A stretch of DNA of 64,000 nucleotides from Parietaria judaica (taxonomy: Eukaryota; Streptophyta; Magnoliopsida; Rosales; Urticaceae), in contig OX940862.1 of the NCBI GenBank assembly GCA_954871525.1, forward strand, positions 12,854,501 through 12,918,500. Reading direction: 5' to 3'. The translations under genes were made by a program, and so were the position numbers. The notes below the pieces were generated by a model, which saw only the letters and a list, made by a program, of their open reading frames with translations, searched no databases and was not told where the DNA came from. This document shows positions 35,255 to 45,900 of this stretch, in pieces (position 1 is the first letter of the stretch; each line of letters opens with the position of its first letter).

Positions 35255-35851
35255 TAGGGGTGAGCATGGGTTGGGTTGGGCCGCCCCGATGCTTTTTATG
35301 GACCCGACCCGATCACTTCGGGTTCCAAAAAAAAAGCCCGATCCGACCCAAACTTTTTTAATGCCCGAACCAAACCGACCCGATAAAAATCGGGTTGGGT
35401 TGGTTTGGGTCGCTATGGCCCGATTATTCAAAATTTACTATTATATAACAAAAAAAATTATGAAAAAAATGCATCAATGTAACTCAAAATTCAAGTAAAA
35501 ATATCTCAAACAAATTTAATCAAATAAACATACACCAAACAATATAAAACATGAAAATGAGAGATTAAACGGTCTTCGAATGTAAATAAAATTGAGAATG
35601 GGAAGTTTTAAACACTAAAGATTGCACTACTTGAAATAAATATTAATATAAAATATATATTAATTATATTGGTCGGGTCGGAGACCCCGACCCGACCCAA
35701 GGTTTTGGACCCGACCCCGACCCGAATAATAATCGGGTCCGGCCCGATCCGACCCAATTTTGAACGGGTTAGATTGGGCGGGTTAGATTGTGGTCGGGTC
35801 CTTAACGGATTGGGTTGGGTCATCGGGTTGGGTCTAAAATGCTCACCCCTA
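35255..35851. mobile_element. hAT-type non-autonomous element
   Basis: A 597-bp element with inverted ends TAGGGGTGAGCAT, flanked by perfect 8-bp direct repeats ATTACAAT (35247-35254 and 35852-35859), as expected for hAT transposases. Both subterminal regions carry many copies of GGGTCGG/GGGTTGGG, a usual arrangement for transposase binding. There is no coding capacity. Confidence 0.93.
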
Positions 35852-36443
35852 ATTACAATAATAGAAGACTTAAACAAACTCAAACAAACCTCCGAACGCT
35901 TTAAAGAAATAGAACGATTGTAAACTTCGACGGCGATACTTATGTGGTTTTGTTGATGGACTGCGGAATTATATAAAATACTATCGGACTTACAACTTGT
36001 TACAAGTCACGAATATAATCAATAATAATTTCCGACGTACTCGCTAAACTTATGTTCTCGTTGATGATCGTGTCGACAATCGCAGAGATTCAACGATAAG
36101 TTATTTGTGAGAATGAAGCCGGGTCATCTCGGTTTCTCACTCATTCTTACCTCCACTTTCTCATTTGAGCATTATTATTACTATGCATGGAAATAGATTA
36201 TTGTTTGACTAATCACCAAACTTCCACATATTATTCGTCATGCTCTAAATTTCCAATTTTGGCCATGAATTTATGGCCAACAATATGATTTAAATCCCTC
36301 TTTTTTGTTATTTTTACATCAATATAGTTTCAGCCGTTTCTTCTCCACTAAATGGTTAAAAAATCACTCTCAAGTGTCTTTTCAGAATTCCATATATTTG
36401 CTTAGATGTTCTAGAATATAAATTGGACTTTACCATATTTTAT

Positions 36444-36947
36444 GGGATTATTAAAGGTAAAAAGTACTCAAGTTGTTCGAAAATAGGAAGGCATAGAGTT
36501 AAGTTAAAAAAATATGTGACGAAAGTATCGAAGTTTAATTTTTTTGGTGAATAGGTAGCCTTCATCCATTTTTTTCGTTAATTTTTTTACTATTTTCGTC
36601 AATGATGACGTCAACAACGCAAATCACAATGTTACAGGGGAGATAAACTGGGAATTTGGGGAGAGAAGATGAGAAGAAAAATAAGAATTTGTGTTGTTAA
36701 TTTCAAAGAATTTGAGTTTACATACAAGTTTAGTTTGATATTTGTGGGTTTTATCATTTGAGTTTATTTGTTTCATTTGCGTTGACATGATCACTAACAG
36801 AAATAGTAAAAAAGTTAACGAGAAAATGAATGAGGTTCGACCGATTCACTAAAAAAATGAACTTATATATTTTTGTCATAGTTTTTTTAAGTTAATTCTA
36901 TACCGCTCTATTTCTGAACAACTTGAATACTTTTGCCGTAATAACCC
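36444..36947. mobile_element. Second fold-back element (long inverted arms)
   Basis: Arms of about 165 bp (36456-36620 and 36780-36937) are imperfect inverses of each other: for example AGTACTCAAGTTGTTC against the reverse of GAACAACTTGAATACT. Outer ends resemble GGGTTATTACGGCAAAA. No matching target duplication was found. It is unrelated in sequence to the 9687/17522 pair. Confidence 0.72.
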
Positions 36948-37880
36948 TAACAGATCATCAAGGTGCTTTTTCAATACCTCATTAAATTATTAAATAGTTG
37001 AGTAGTGCTATATATGACAATATGTTAGGATGATATTATATTAACAAACAAATTCCATTAAAATAGAAAATTAAATATAAATATCAAATGTGTTACTGGA
37101 TTTGATCCGAAAGCCGAACAACAATTTTCATAACTTGATATTGATATAAAACTAGAAATGTTATATTAAAAAAATAATTAAAAATTTGATTTTAAATAAA
37201 TTTTAAGAGTATACTTTAACTGTTATAAAAATTTGATGGCATATTTTAGTTAAAAAATAAAAATTAAGTATATAAAAAAGCAAAGTGGCTAAATTAAATG
37301 GACCCACACACTTAATTTATGCAACAATTGTAAACACTGCCCCACACGTGGCACACGTACACGGTACACTCACTATATGTTGTATTAAAAACAAATACAA
37401 TAATGACTATAGTGTTCAATGACCCGATCGTTTAAATGCATGGAAATCTTTTGGCGTTTTTATATAGAAAAAGTGCGCGTTGACTAAGAAAAAAGAATAC
37501 TTCTTGTCTATGAACTCCATTTCAGACCAAGAAATTGACATTGACCCAATTAAATGAATTTGAGCTTCCTAGCATTCAGCATCCAGCTCTCTCGACAACT
37601 GGAATTAAAATTTGTAAACATTGCATATATATTTAAAATTTTAAATTAATAGCGACATAAGTGTTCAATATTTTAATTTTTATAAAATATAAATTTTTAT
37701 TTTTTTCATCATCGAGTGTTCGATATTTTAATTTTATATAAAAATAATTTTTTATTTTGTCATAATCAAAGTTTTTATTTCATTATTTGAGTCTAAATTC
37801 ATCTGGTTCAAAATCAACTAAGTTTGTTGAGCAAAGTGACACGTGAAATAGAAATAAGAATCGATCAGGACTCTTGCCAC
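36948..37880. other. AT-rich intergenic DNA
   Basis: No gene is seen. Two similar units TGTTCAATATTTTAATTTT (37653) and TGTTCGATATTTTAATTTT (37718) lie about 65 bp apart. Confidence 0.45.
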
Positions 37881-38020
37881 TTGTGGTGAAGCCCAGCCCA
37901 GACGCCGAGCACGAGCCTACAGAAGGCTAAGGCCCCCCTGAGCAGAGCCCAAGCAGCGGAGAACCTAACCAAGCGCCAACTTGCCCTGTGATCTGCCCGA
38001 AACAAACTGGGTAACATTAT

Positions 38021-38204
38021 TGATAGAGACAGTTGAGAAAAGTTTGTTATAACAAACTTTCTATTCTCATATTCGTAACTAACTCTGTATGTGAATGTAT
38101 ATATACATGTCTGTAACTGATTTCAATTAATTCATTAGATAGATTCATTGAATCTAATACAGAGATTTCTTTTCTCTCTCTTCTTCTCTCTCTGCGTTTC
38201 TACA
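38021..38204 (+). repeat. 5' LTR of the copia element
   Basis: Starts TGATAGAGAC and ends TTTCTACA. It contains TGTATATATACATG and a pyrimidine-rich 3' end. It differs from the 3' LTR only at C against A in AAACTTT(C/A)TATTC. Confidence 0.96.
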
Positions 38205-40822
38205 TGGTATCAGAGCAACGATCGTCTTCTTCGGAGTCTCAGCGAGCATCAATGGCGGATCTTCATGGAGGTAGCACAAGCCTTGTCTCCTTCAGCCATT
38301 CGCTTTCAATCAAGCTCAACGATACGAATTTCCTGGTCTGGAAACAGCAAATCCTTTCAGCTGTATGTGGCCATGGATTGGAGCAGTTTCTCTTCAATCG
38401 AGATCTAACTCCTCCGATGTTTCTTGCTGAGGATGGAGTCTCAGGTCCGATGAACCAGGCGTTTATCCATCACAAGAAGCAAGACAATCTCCTTACTCAT
38501 TGGATTCTAACCTCAGTCTCAGATCCACTCCTTCCTCACATGGTTGGATGTGATTCAAGCTTTGTACTCTGGAGCCGTATAGGTCAGTACTTTGCTTCTC
38601 AAACTCGATCTCGATCAAGACAGTTGAAAACGGAGCTGCAGAACCTCAGGAAAGACGGACTTTCATTACTTGAGTATCTTGGAAAAGTGAAATCGATTGT
38701 TGATTCACTGAACTCGGTAGGAGTCTATCTCTCACCAGAAGATCACATAGATGCAATTCTGAATGGATTACCACTAGAATTTGAGTCTTTCATCACCTCA
38801 TTCGAGTTCAGTACAACGCCCTATTCTGTTGAAGCCATTGAATCTCTCCTCATCTCTCGTGATGCTAGGCGAGACAGATCCTCAAAGGTGCAAGATCTTG
38901 GAATATCAGTCAACTATGTGGCAAATCAGGACTCAAACAGAGGTTTTCATAGCTTTAATGGAGGTCCTCATGGAAGAGGAAACAGGAACTCTGGATCTTG
39001 GCGTGGAGGTCGCACGGGACAGAGAGGCTTTTCTCGTGGAGGAAGAATCATTGGAAGAGGAAACTGGAGTGCTGAATCACGTCCTCAATGTCAACTCTGT
39101 GGCAAAATTGGTCACATAGTAGCTGAATGCTACTATAGGTTCGATCAATCATTCCTAATCCCGGGAAATCTTGCTGGTCGCACGAAGTCTGTAGCCTCAC
39201 CGCAAGCACATATGGCCTTCTCCACGCCAGAACTCAATGAGGATCATGACTGGTATCCAGACTCTGGAGCTACTAACCATGTCACACCCGATCCACAAAA
39301 TCTGCAGCTTGCACAAGACTTTGGGGGCCCCAGCCAAGTCCAAGTTGGCAATGGTACAGGTCTGTCCATCTCTAAAATTGGTTATTCACAGTTGAGATCA
39401 TGTCTTACTCACAAAACATTTCACCTACACAAATTACTCTTAGTGCCCCTTATAAAAAAGAACCTCTTGTCTGTTGCACAATTCTGTAGAGATAATGGTG
39501 TTTACTTTGTGTTCCATGCTGACTTTTGTCTTGTGATAAACAGCCAAACACGTCAAATTGTCATAAAAGGGTTCCTCAAAGATGGACTTTACTGCTTCGA
39601 TGCTTCCCAAATCAGTCTACCCTCCAAATTCAAATTCAAGAGTCCACTCAACTCGTCTACAAATTTCTTTCATGTAAACACTGTTTCAGTTTCTACTAGC
39701 TTTGATTTGTGGCACAATAGACTAGCTCATCCGTCTGTAAGAGTTGTACGTGAAGTTCTAACCAAATGTAACTCTTCTCTGTCAAATAAAACTGTGCCTT
39801 CTTTTTGTGAATCCTGTTGTCATGGCAAGATACATCGCCTGCCATTTTCTTTATCTACAACAGTATACACCAAACCGTTGGAACTTATCCATTCGGATTT
39901 ATGGGGTCCTTCCCTAATCATGTCAAATAGTGGCTACAAGTACTATGTGTCATTCATTGATGCGTTCTCTCGATTTACATGGATATTCATGCTTAAACTC
40001 AAAAGTGATGTACATCAAATCTTTGCTCAATTCAAAGCTCAAGTTGAAAAGCAGTTTCAATTGCCTATTATCTCTTTGCAATCCGACTGGGGAGGAGAGT
40101 ATCAAGCTCTCAAAGGATTTCTTGAGAATCACGGCATCCTCCACAAGCTCTCTTGTCCTCACACACAGCAGCAAAATGGAGTGGCTGAGCGTAAACATCG
40201 TACTATTGTGGAACACGGGCTTACTTTGCTTCACAAGGCATCTATGCCTCTGAAATTTTGGGATGAGGCTTTTCGAACAACAGTGTACATATCAAACCGA
40301 CTTCCTTCTGAGGCACTTCACAGGAAATCTCCTATGGAAATTTTATTCAAACGGATCCCAGAGTACCAATCTCTACGTGTATTTGGCTGTGCGTGTTTCC
40401 CGAACTTGAGACCTTATAACAGACACAAACTGGAATATCGTAGCACGAAGTGTACCTTCCTCGGCTATTCTATCAATCACAAAGGTTATAAATGTATGAG
40501 TAAGGATGGACGCATCTACATCAGCAGAGATGTCATCTTTAATGAAACATCTTTCCCGTTCTCTACAGCTTCAGCTATTGCCCAACATGTCCCAACACCA
40601 TTGCCTTCAGCCAATCTTCCCGTTGTTCCTATACATACTCTTCCCCAGACCTATGTTCCAACATTTTCAACCCCACAAAGTCTCTCCACACCAGACACTC
40701 ATAATCTCCCTTCCACAGATACTTTACATTCTTCCGAAAATACCCCTGCTCAGCCAAACTCAACTCCTGCTATCTCCTCAACAAGTTCCACCACCAGTGC
40801 TCAACCCGAGCCTGCCCCGTAA
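38204..40822 (+). CDS. Copia gag-protease-integrase frame
   Basis: An 872-codon frame. The gag part opens with a region typical of copia gag (NDTNFLVWKQQILSAV) and has a CCHC zinc knuckle (CQLCGKIGHIVAEC, about 39088-39130). The protease signature DSGA is at 39260-39271. The integrase region follows: a zinc-binding His/Cys region (WHNRLAHPSV ... CESCCHGK), then the catalytic acidic residues in IHSDLWGP, LQSDWGGEY and QQNGVAERKHR. A Ser/Thr/Pro-rich linker leads to the TAA at 40820-40822. The frame then shifts to the next segment. The ATG lies at the LTR border, so a later Met (38252, MADLHGG) could be the true gag start. Confidence 0.92.
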   Translation: MVSEQRSSSSESQRASMADLHGGSTSLVSFSHSLSIKLNDTNFLVWKQQILSAVCGHGLEQFLFNRDLTPPMFLAEDGVSGPMNQAFIHHKKQDNLLTHWILTSVSDPLLPHMVGCDSSFVLWSRIGQYFASQTRSRSRQLKTELQNLRKDGLSLLEYLGKVKSIVDSLNSVGVYLSPEDHIDAILNGLPLEFESFITSFEFSTTPYSVEAIESLLISRDARRDRSSKVQDLGISVNYVANQDSNRGFHSFNGGPHGRGNRNSGSWRGGRTGQRGFSRGGRIIGRGNWSAESRPQCQLCGKIGHIVAECYYRFDQSFLIPGNLAGRTKSVASPQAHMAFSTPELNEDHDWYPDSGATNHVTPDPQNLQLAQDFGGPSQVQVGNGTGLSISKIGYSQLRSCLTHKTFHLHKLLLVPLIKKNLLSVAQFCRDNGVYFVFHADFCLVINSQTRQIVIKGFLKDGLYCFDASQISLPSKFKFKSPLNSSTNFFHVNTVSVSTSFDLWHNRLAHPSVRVVREVLTKCNSSLSNKTVPSFCESCCHGKIHRLPFSLSTTVYTKPLELIHSDLWGPSLIMSNSGYKYYVSFIDAFSRFTWIFMLKLKSDVHQIFAQFKAQVEKQFQLPIISLQSDWGGEYQALKGFLENHGILHKLSCPHTQQQNGVAERKHRTIVEHGLTLLHKASMPLKFWDEAFRTTVYISNRLPSEALHRKSPMEILFKRIPEYQSLRVFGCACFPNLRPYNRHKLEYRSTKCTFLGYSINHKGYKCMSKDGRIYISRDVIFNETSFPFSTASAIAQHVPTPLPSANLPVVPIHTLPQTYVPTFSTPQSLSTPDTHNLPSTDTLHSSENTPAQPNSTPAISSTSSTTSAQPEPAP
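38205..38218 (+). other. Primer-binding site (initiator Met tRNA)
   Basis: TGGTATCAGAGCAA directly follows the 5' LTR; this is the usual plant copia site pairing with the 3' end of initiator tRNA-Met. The gag ATG (38204-38206) overlaps the LTR/primer-site border. Confidence 0.9.
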
Positions 40823-40920
40823 GCCTACCCCCTGAGCACAACTCACCCCATCATGTCAACCATAATACTCATCCCATGCTCACAAGAAGCAAAACTGGGA
40901 TTCAGACTCCTTGAATTTTT

Positions 40921-42183
40921 GTGGCATCTGCTCTTGAACCTTCCTCTGTTCGTCAAGCTATAGCTCATCCATCTTGGAAACTAGCTATGGAGGCTGAAAT
41001 GGATGCTCTCTCAAGGAATTGTACGTGGTCCCTTGTCTCTCTTCCGGCCAATAGACGAGCTATTGGCTGCAAATGGGTCTTCAAGGTTAAAGAAAACCCG
41101 GATGGCTCTGTTTTGAAGTACAAAGCAAGGCTGATTGCTCAGGGTTTCCATCAACAGCCAGGATTTGACTTTAATGAAACGTTCAGCCCCGTTGTTAAGC
41201 CAGCCACAATACGAGTTGTTCTCACTCTTGCTCTCTCCCACAACTGGCCAGTTCGACAACTGGATGTCAACAATGCGTTTCTTAATGGATTTCTTCAGGA
41301 AGAGGTCTATATGAAGCAGCCCCCGGGCTTTGAAGACTCTCATAATCCCCAACTGGTGTGTAAGCTTCATAAAGCTCTGTATGGCCTGAAACAAGCTACA
41401 AGAGCTTGGTTCGATAGGCTGAATCACGCACTTATTTCTCTAGGATTTGTCCATGCAAGATCTAACCATTCCCTGTTTGTACATCACTCCACGGATCATA
41501 TCACTTATGTCTTGGTCTATGTGGACGACATCCTTATTACGGGAAACAACACTCCAATTATTGAGAAGCTTATTTTCAAGCTTAACTCCTCTTTCTCTCT
41601 CAAGGATATGGGATTATTGTCATACTTTCTGGGAATTCATGTCACTTACACAACGGAAGGAATGCATTTGAGTCAAGCTAAATACATTCGTGATCTTCTA
41701 GCAAAAGCCAAAATGCTCACTTGCAGCCCGGTCCCAACCCCAATGACCACTGGTTTGAAGCTAAGACTTAATGATGGAGAGCAACTTGAAGACGTTCATG
41801 GCTATAGAAGCTTGGTTGGAGCACTGCAATATGTCACCATTACTCGTCCTGATATTAGCTTCAGCGTGAACCGTGTCTGTCAGTTCATGCAAAAGCCCAC
41901 GGATATTCATCTCAAAGCTGTCAAACGCATACTTCGGTACTTACAAGGTTCAAGTGACTATGGCCTTCACCTACGTCGTGCCTTGTCGGTTTTAGTGATG
42001 CAGATTGGGCCTCCGATCTTGATGACAGACGCTCTACAACAGGGAATTGTGTGTTCCTTGGTCCAAATCTTATCTCTTGGCTATCCAAGAAGCAGACCAC
42101 GGTGTCACGGTCAAGTACAGAGGCAGAATACCGAAGTGTGGCTAGTTTGGTATGTGAAATCACTTGGCTCTCATCACTTCTAA
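40921..42183 (+). CDS. Copia reverse-transcriptase segment, frame-separated
   Basis: This continues the polyprotein in another frame after the break near 40815 and the TGA at 40912-40914; the first codon given is GTG (Val), not a real start. It has [35 protein letters not shown], the catalytic YVDD at 41518-41529 and the connection region ([17 protein letters not shown]). From about 41980 the reading is out of frame with the family sequence, so the last 65 or so codons are not genuine. Confidence 0.9.
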   Translation: MASALEPSSVRQAIAHPSWKLAMEAEMDALSRNCTWSLVSLPANRRAIGCKWVFKVKENPDGSVLKYKARLIAQGFHQQPGFDFNETFSPVVKPATIRVVLTLALSHNWPVRQLDVNNAFLNGFLQEEVYMKQPPGFEDSHNPQLVCKLHKALYGLKQATRAWFDRLNHALISLGFVHARSNHSLFVHHSTDHITYVLVYVDDILITGNNTPIIEKLIFKLNSSFSLKDMGLLSYFLGIHVTYTTEGMHLSQAKYIRDLLAKAKMLTCSPVPTPMTTGLKLRLNDGEQLEDVHGYRSLVGALQYVTITRPDISFSVNRVCQFMQKPTDIHLKAVKRILRYLQGSSDYGLHLRRALSVLVMQIGPPILMTDALQQGIVCSLVQILSLGYPRSRPRCHGQVQRQNTEVWLVWYVKSLGSHHF

Positions 42184-42473
42184 AGGAATTACACACCATG
42201 GTGTCATCCAAACCAGTGCTTTGGTGTGACAACTTAAGCACTGTACTTCTCTCGGCAAATCCTGTCCTCCATGCTCGGACAAAGCATGTTGAGCTGGACC
42301 TCTACTTTGTGCGAGAGAAAGTTGCACGTCAAGAGATTGCCATTCGCCATGTCCCTTCCACGGATCAAATAGCCGACACGCTCACTAAAGCGCTCTCTGA
42401 ACCACAGTTCAAGCATCTTCGGTTCAAGCTCAAGATTGAAAGCTTATCCAATCTTACGCTTGAGGGGGGATGA
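41984..42473 (+). CDS. Copia RNase H segment, frame-separated
   Basis: After the frame break near 41980 the RNase H part is readable: [19 protein letters not shown], then [13 protein letters not shown] and [17 protein letters not shown]. It ends at a TGA that is the first three bases of the 3' LTR (42471-42473). Confidence 0.9.
42461..42470 (+). other. Polypurine tract
   Basis: TGAGGGGGGA immediately before the 3' LTR, the normal plus-strand primer site. Confidence 0.85.
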
Positions 42474-42654
42474 TAGAGACAGTTGAGAAAAGTTTGTTAT
42501 AACAAACTTTATATTCTCATATTCGTAACTAACTCTGTATGTGAATGTATATATACATGTCTGTAACTGATTTCAATTAATTCATTAGATAGATTCATTG
42601 AATCTAATACAGAGATTTCTTTTCTCTCTCTTCTTCTCTCTCTGCGTTTCTACA
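42471..42654 (+). repeat. 3' LTR of the copia element
   Basis: 184 bp, identical to the 5' LTR except for one base. Followed by ATTAT, the right target duplication. Confidence 0.96.
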
Positions 42655-42900
42655 ATTATAAGACGAAGCAGGATCCCCTCACATGGACTTATCCCCCAGT
42701 TCAAGACATGATCGCCGGCTCAGACGCCACGTCAACACGAGAATAACAACTTAGGACCATGACCAAAGGAACTAAATTTATCATTGTAATCAGAGTCGAT
42801 TAAAAGCCTATTAGTGTGAAATAAGATATTCTCATTACTCATTAAGGTATCATCCCAAGAATTCTCACTATCATCTATTTCAGATATTTGATTTTTGTAT

Positions 42901-45900
42901 TATGGTTATGCTAGATAATCCAAGTCTGTACTTGAGCTTTTCTCACCACTTTGCACTTGAATTCATTCATATCAATGGCAAATTCCATATTCACAAGCTA
43001 GAAATAACAAACAACCCTATTTTCCCCACATTCACACAAATCGGCGTACCACGTGTAGTATGTATCGTGATTGGTTGAGTCAGTTTTCCCCACATCAACT
43101 ATTTTGTTTATTTCTAATATTTTCATCCACTTGTTAAACTTATGTTTGTACCTAAAATAAAAATAAAAATAAAAATAAAATTATAGAAGTAACTTGTGTT
43201 CAAGACTTAATTTCTTGACCTTGAAAAAATGAATGAAATTTAGACTCTATTAAATTGACTGAAAAAGTGGAAATTTTTTAGAGAGAAGTAAAACAATGTA
43301 TATTGAGGACCTTGACTGTAAAAAAAAATACTAAAAATCAAAATACGAAGTACTCAGTATAATTGCAAAAAACTGTTTTTGAAATGAGTGATTTAAACTG
43401 CAGCCCGTTCCTCTTTGCATCCGCCCTTGCTTATGTCCCTATTAATCTTTATTATTATTATTATTATTAAATCCTTCATAAAGTAAGGATACTAAATAAT
43501 TATTTTGTTAAAAATTTGGGAGAATGGTCGCATAAAGACGTAAATACAAAACGACAGTGTGGTACCGAGTCGTTAAGAAAAGTGATTAGCATCGGGTATG
43601 TAAAGATATAATACAATTGCTTGGAATGTTGTAGACAAAAATAAATAAATTGTAATGAAGTAAATTTGGAGAAGTTACGGTCCATTCCATTGTGTTCCTT
43701 CCTTGGTACAATGAAATGAATACGACTCGGTCTTGGACCACAATTTGGAGTTCTGATTTGCTTTTTGAAAAAGATTAAGCTTTATTATATTTATACGAAG
43801 AGGACTTGGTAGACTTGAATATATATATAGTGACATAACATTTCCCTTACTCGGTTTCTCTTGCAATAATGTTTGTTTATTTAAAGCTTTTAATTTACTC
43901 GGTTCAACTCTAACAACCAAACACTCGTTGTTTTCTTCTCGTCAATCTCATAAGTTTAAAACTCCGCTACAGATCGACAAATATTAAAATTTAATTTTAC
44001 AAGTATATCGAAAAAAATATGTTTATGTCAAATAAATATATTATAAATATTTATATACCAATAAATGTTAACCTATTAAATTATCAGTAACCAGTGCATG
44101 TAGCGACATGTATACCGTTATATGTATAATACTACATATAATGACTTAATACAATAAAATTCATAAGAAAAAACAATGAAGCTACTGTCAATGTTAAAAT
44201 ATATAGATAGAAAAAGAGAAGTTGAACGTTACACAATTTATACACGATTATGAGCAGAAGATACTGTCAATGTTAATTACGAGAGTCAATGTTTTGACTG
44301 TGGTATAACACGTAAAAAACAATAATATTACATCTTTTTTTTTATATATATAATACACAAATATTTATGGCATATGTTCGAATTAATAAAAGAAACCTTT
44401 ATGAACATAATTAATTCCTTAATTGCTACTCTGAGAAGTTTTTAAGAAAAGTGTTTTTTTATTTTTTATTTATTTTGTCTTTAAATGCATGCATCCTGGC
44501 CAAATTTAGGTAGATTCTTTTGTTTCCTTTTTCCGAAAGAACAAAAGAAATGAAAGTGAAACAATAAACAATTCTTTTCACTATATATAATGTTTTTAAT
44601 TAATTATTTCCGCTGACTTTTTCCTTCACGTGAAAATTAAATCAATTTTTCTGTACCGACTAGTTTTAAGAAACCAAAAGATTACTTGCAATAATGTTAG
44701 ACATTAATAATCAGCTCGATCTGAAGACCAAAGAGGCTCACTACTTCTGACTTTTCTCTACAATATATTTAGACAAATGTTTCAAATTTAATGGTTGATA
44801 AAGTAGATCAATCAGTTTCATAACCACCTAGCTAAAGACTATATAATTAATTATAGAAAAACATTATAGAAAAACAATTAGGAAAAGAATTGAAAATAAT
44901 TTAAGAGAAACTAATCAATTTAAAAACGTCTTTAATTTTTTATTTTTAGAAAAATGACCGTTTCATAGTTTAGGGTGTCTTTATAAACTGAAGTGAAATA
45001 GTACGTAGTTGTAAATTAATTATACCAATATCCAGAGTTATTTGAGTCCTTAGTTTCTAGTACATATACTATTTAAGTCAAATAATAGACTTAGTTCCTA
45101 CCAAAATATACTAATTAAAGTCAAATTAAGTTGCCTAAGTAGTTTTTTCATTTTGACTGGCAAGTTCATTCCATAAGAATATAATAAAAAAATATTAAAT
45201 TAATACCCGATAAATTAATAATTATTATTAAATAATATTTTTATACGATCTCAATTTTAATTAATATTTTATTAAATTATATTTTGATAAATTAATAAGT
45301 TTGATAGTATAATAATTTTTCATCCATATTGTACCAATTTATAAAAATCCTAGTGTATATAGTTTCTTTCAATGGAAAAATAAAATAAACTTATCACTCA
45401 CAATTTAAATGCGATGCTGAATCTTTTTGTAGTCCTTCTTAAATATACACATATGAATTTAAATATATTTTTAATATTTATTTTTATTTTTGTTAAATTT
45501 ATTCTATTTTTTATATTTCTAATTATAATACTCTTGGGTATATTATATCTTGAGCTCGGTCTATATATTTTCTTGATATAATTGTCAAACTTCATTATAC
45601 GCAGGATTTGTTGCTTTCGTCCTTCAAATAAAATTACGTTGCTCTCTAGTCTAGAGTAGCTTTTTGATAAATATACTGTAGACAAACTAAATACAATTTG
45701 GTGGACGAATTGTACTCGAATTTGTCGTTCTGGTACTCAAATGTTAATAGATTATCCATCGATTTTTTCGGTAAGTACCCACTATAGCAAGCTTATAATA
45801 CGACAAAGAAAGTACTTAATGATAAATCTCTAGAAATTCTGCTATAATAATATGTATATATAATGGCCACGTGGACGTGCATGCATAGTTTTATGCATGT

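Larger units (their letters stand above)
38021..42654 (+). mobile_element. Ty1/copia LTR retrotransposon, young but pol-defective
   Basis: The full element is 4634 bp with two 184-bp LTRs that differ at one base, flanked by the 5-bp duplication ATTAT (38016-38020; 42655-42659). Gene order gag, protease, integrase, reverse transcriptase, RNase H is that of copia. A reading-frame break near 40805-40825, a stop codon at 40912-40914 and another frame break near 41970-41990 divide the polyprotein. Short LTRs and overall size suggest a compact lineage such as Ale, a weak inference. Confidence 0.96.
37881..42900. mobile_element. Older GC-rich repeat split by the copia insertion
   Basis: DNA on both sides of the copia element is unusually GC-rich for this region: 37886-38020 (GCCCAGCCCAGACGCCGAGC) and 42655-42760 (CCGGCTCAGACGCCACGTC). 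It reads as one interrupted unit, perhaps a solo LTR. Ends are not defined. Confidence 0.35.

Noticed and set aside
43675..43920. 81-codon minus-strand frame
   Set aside because: No recognisable motif, no splice partners, and AT-rich context; length is within chance.
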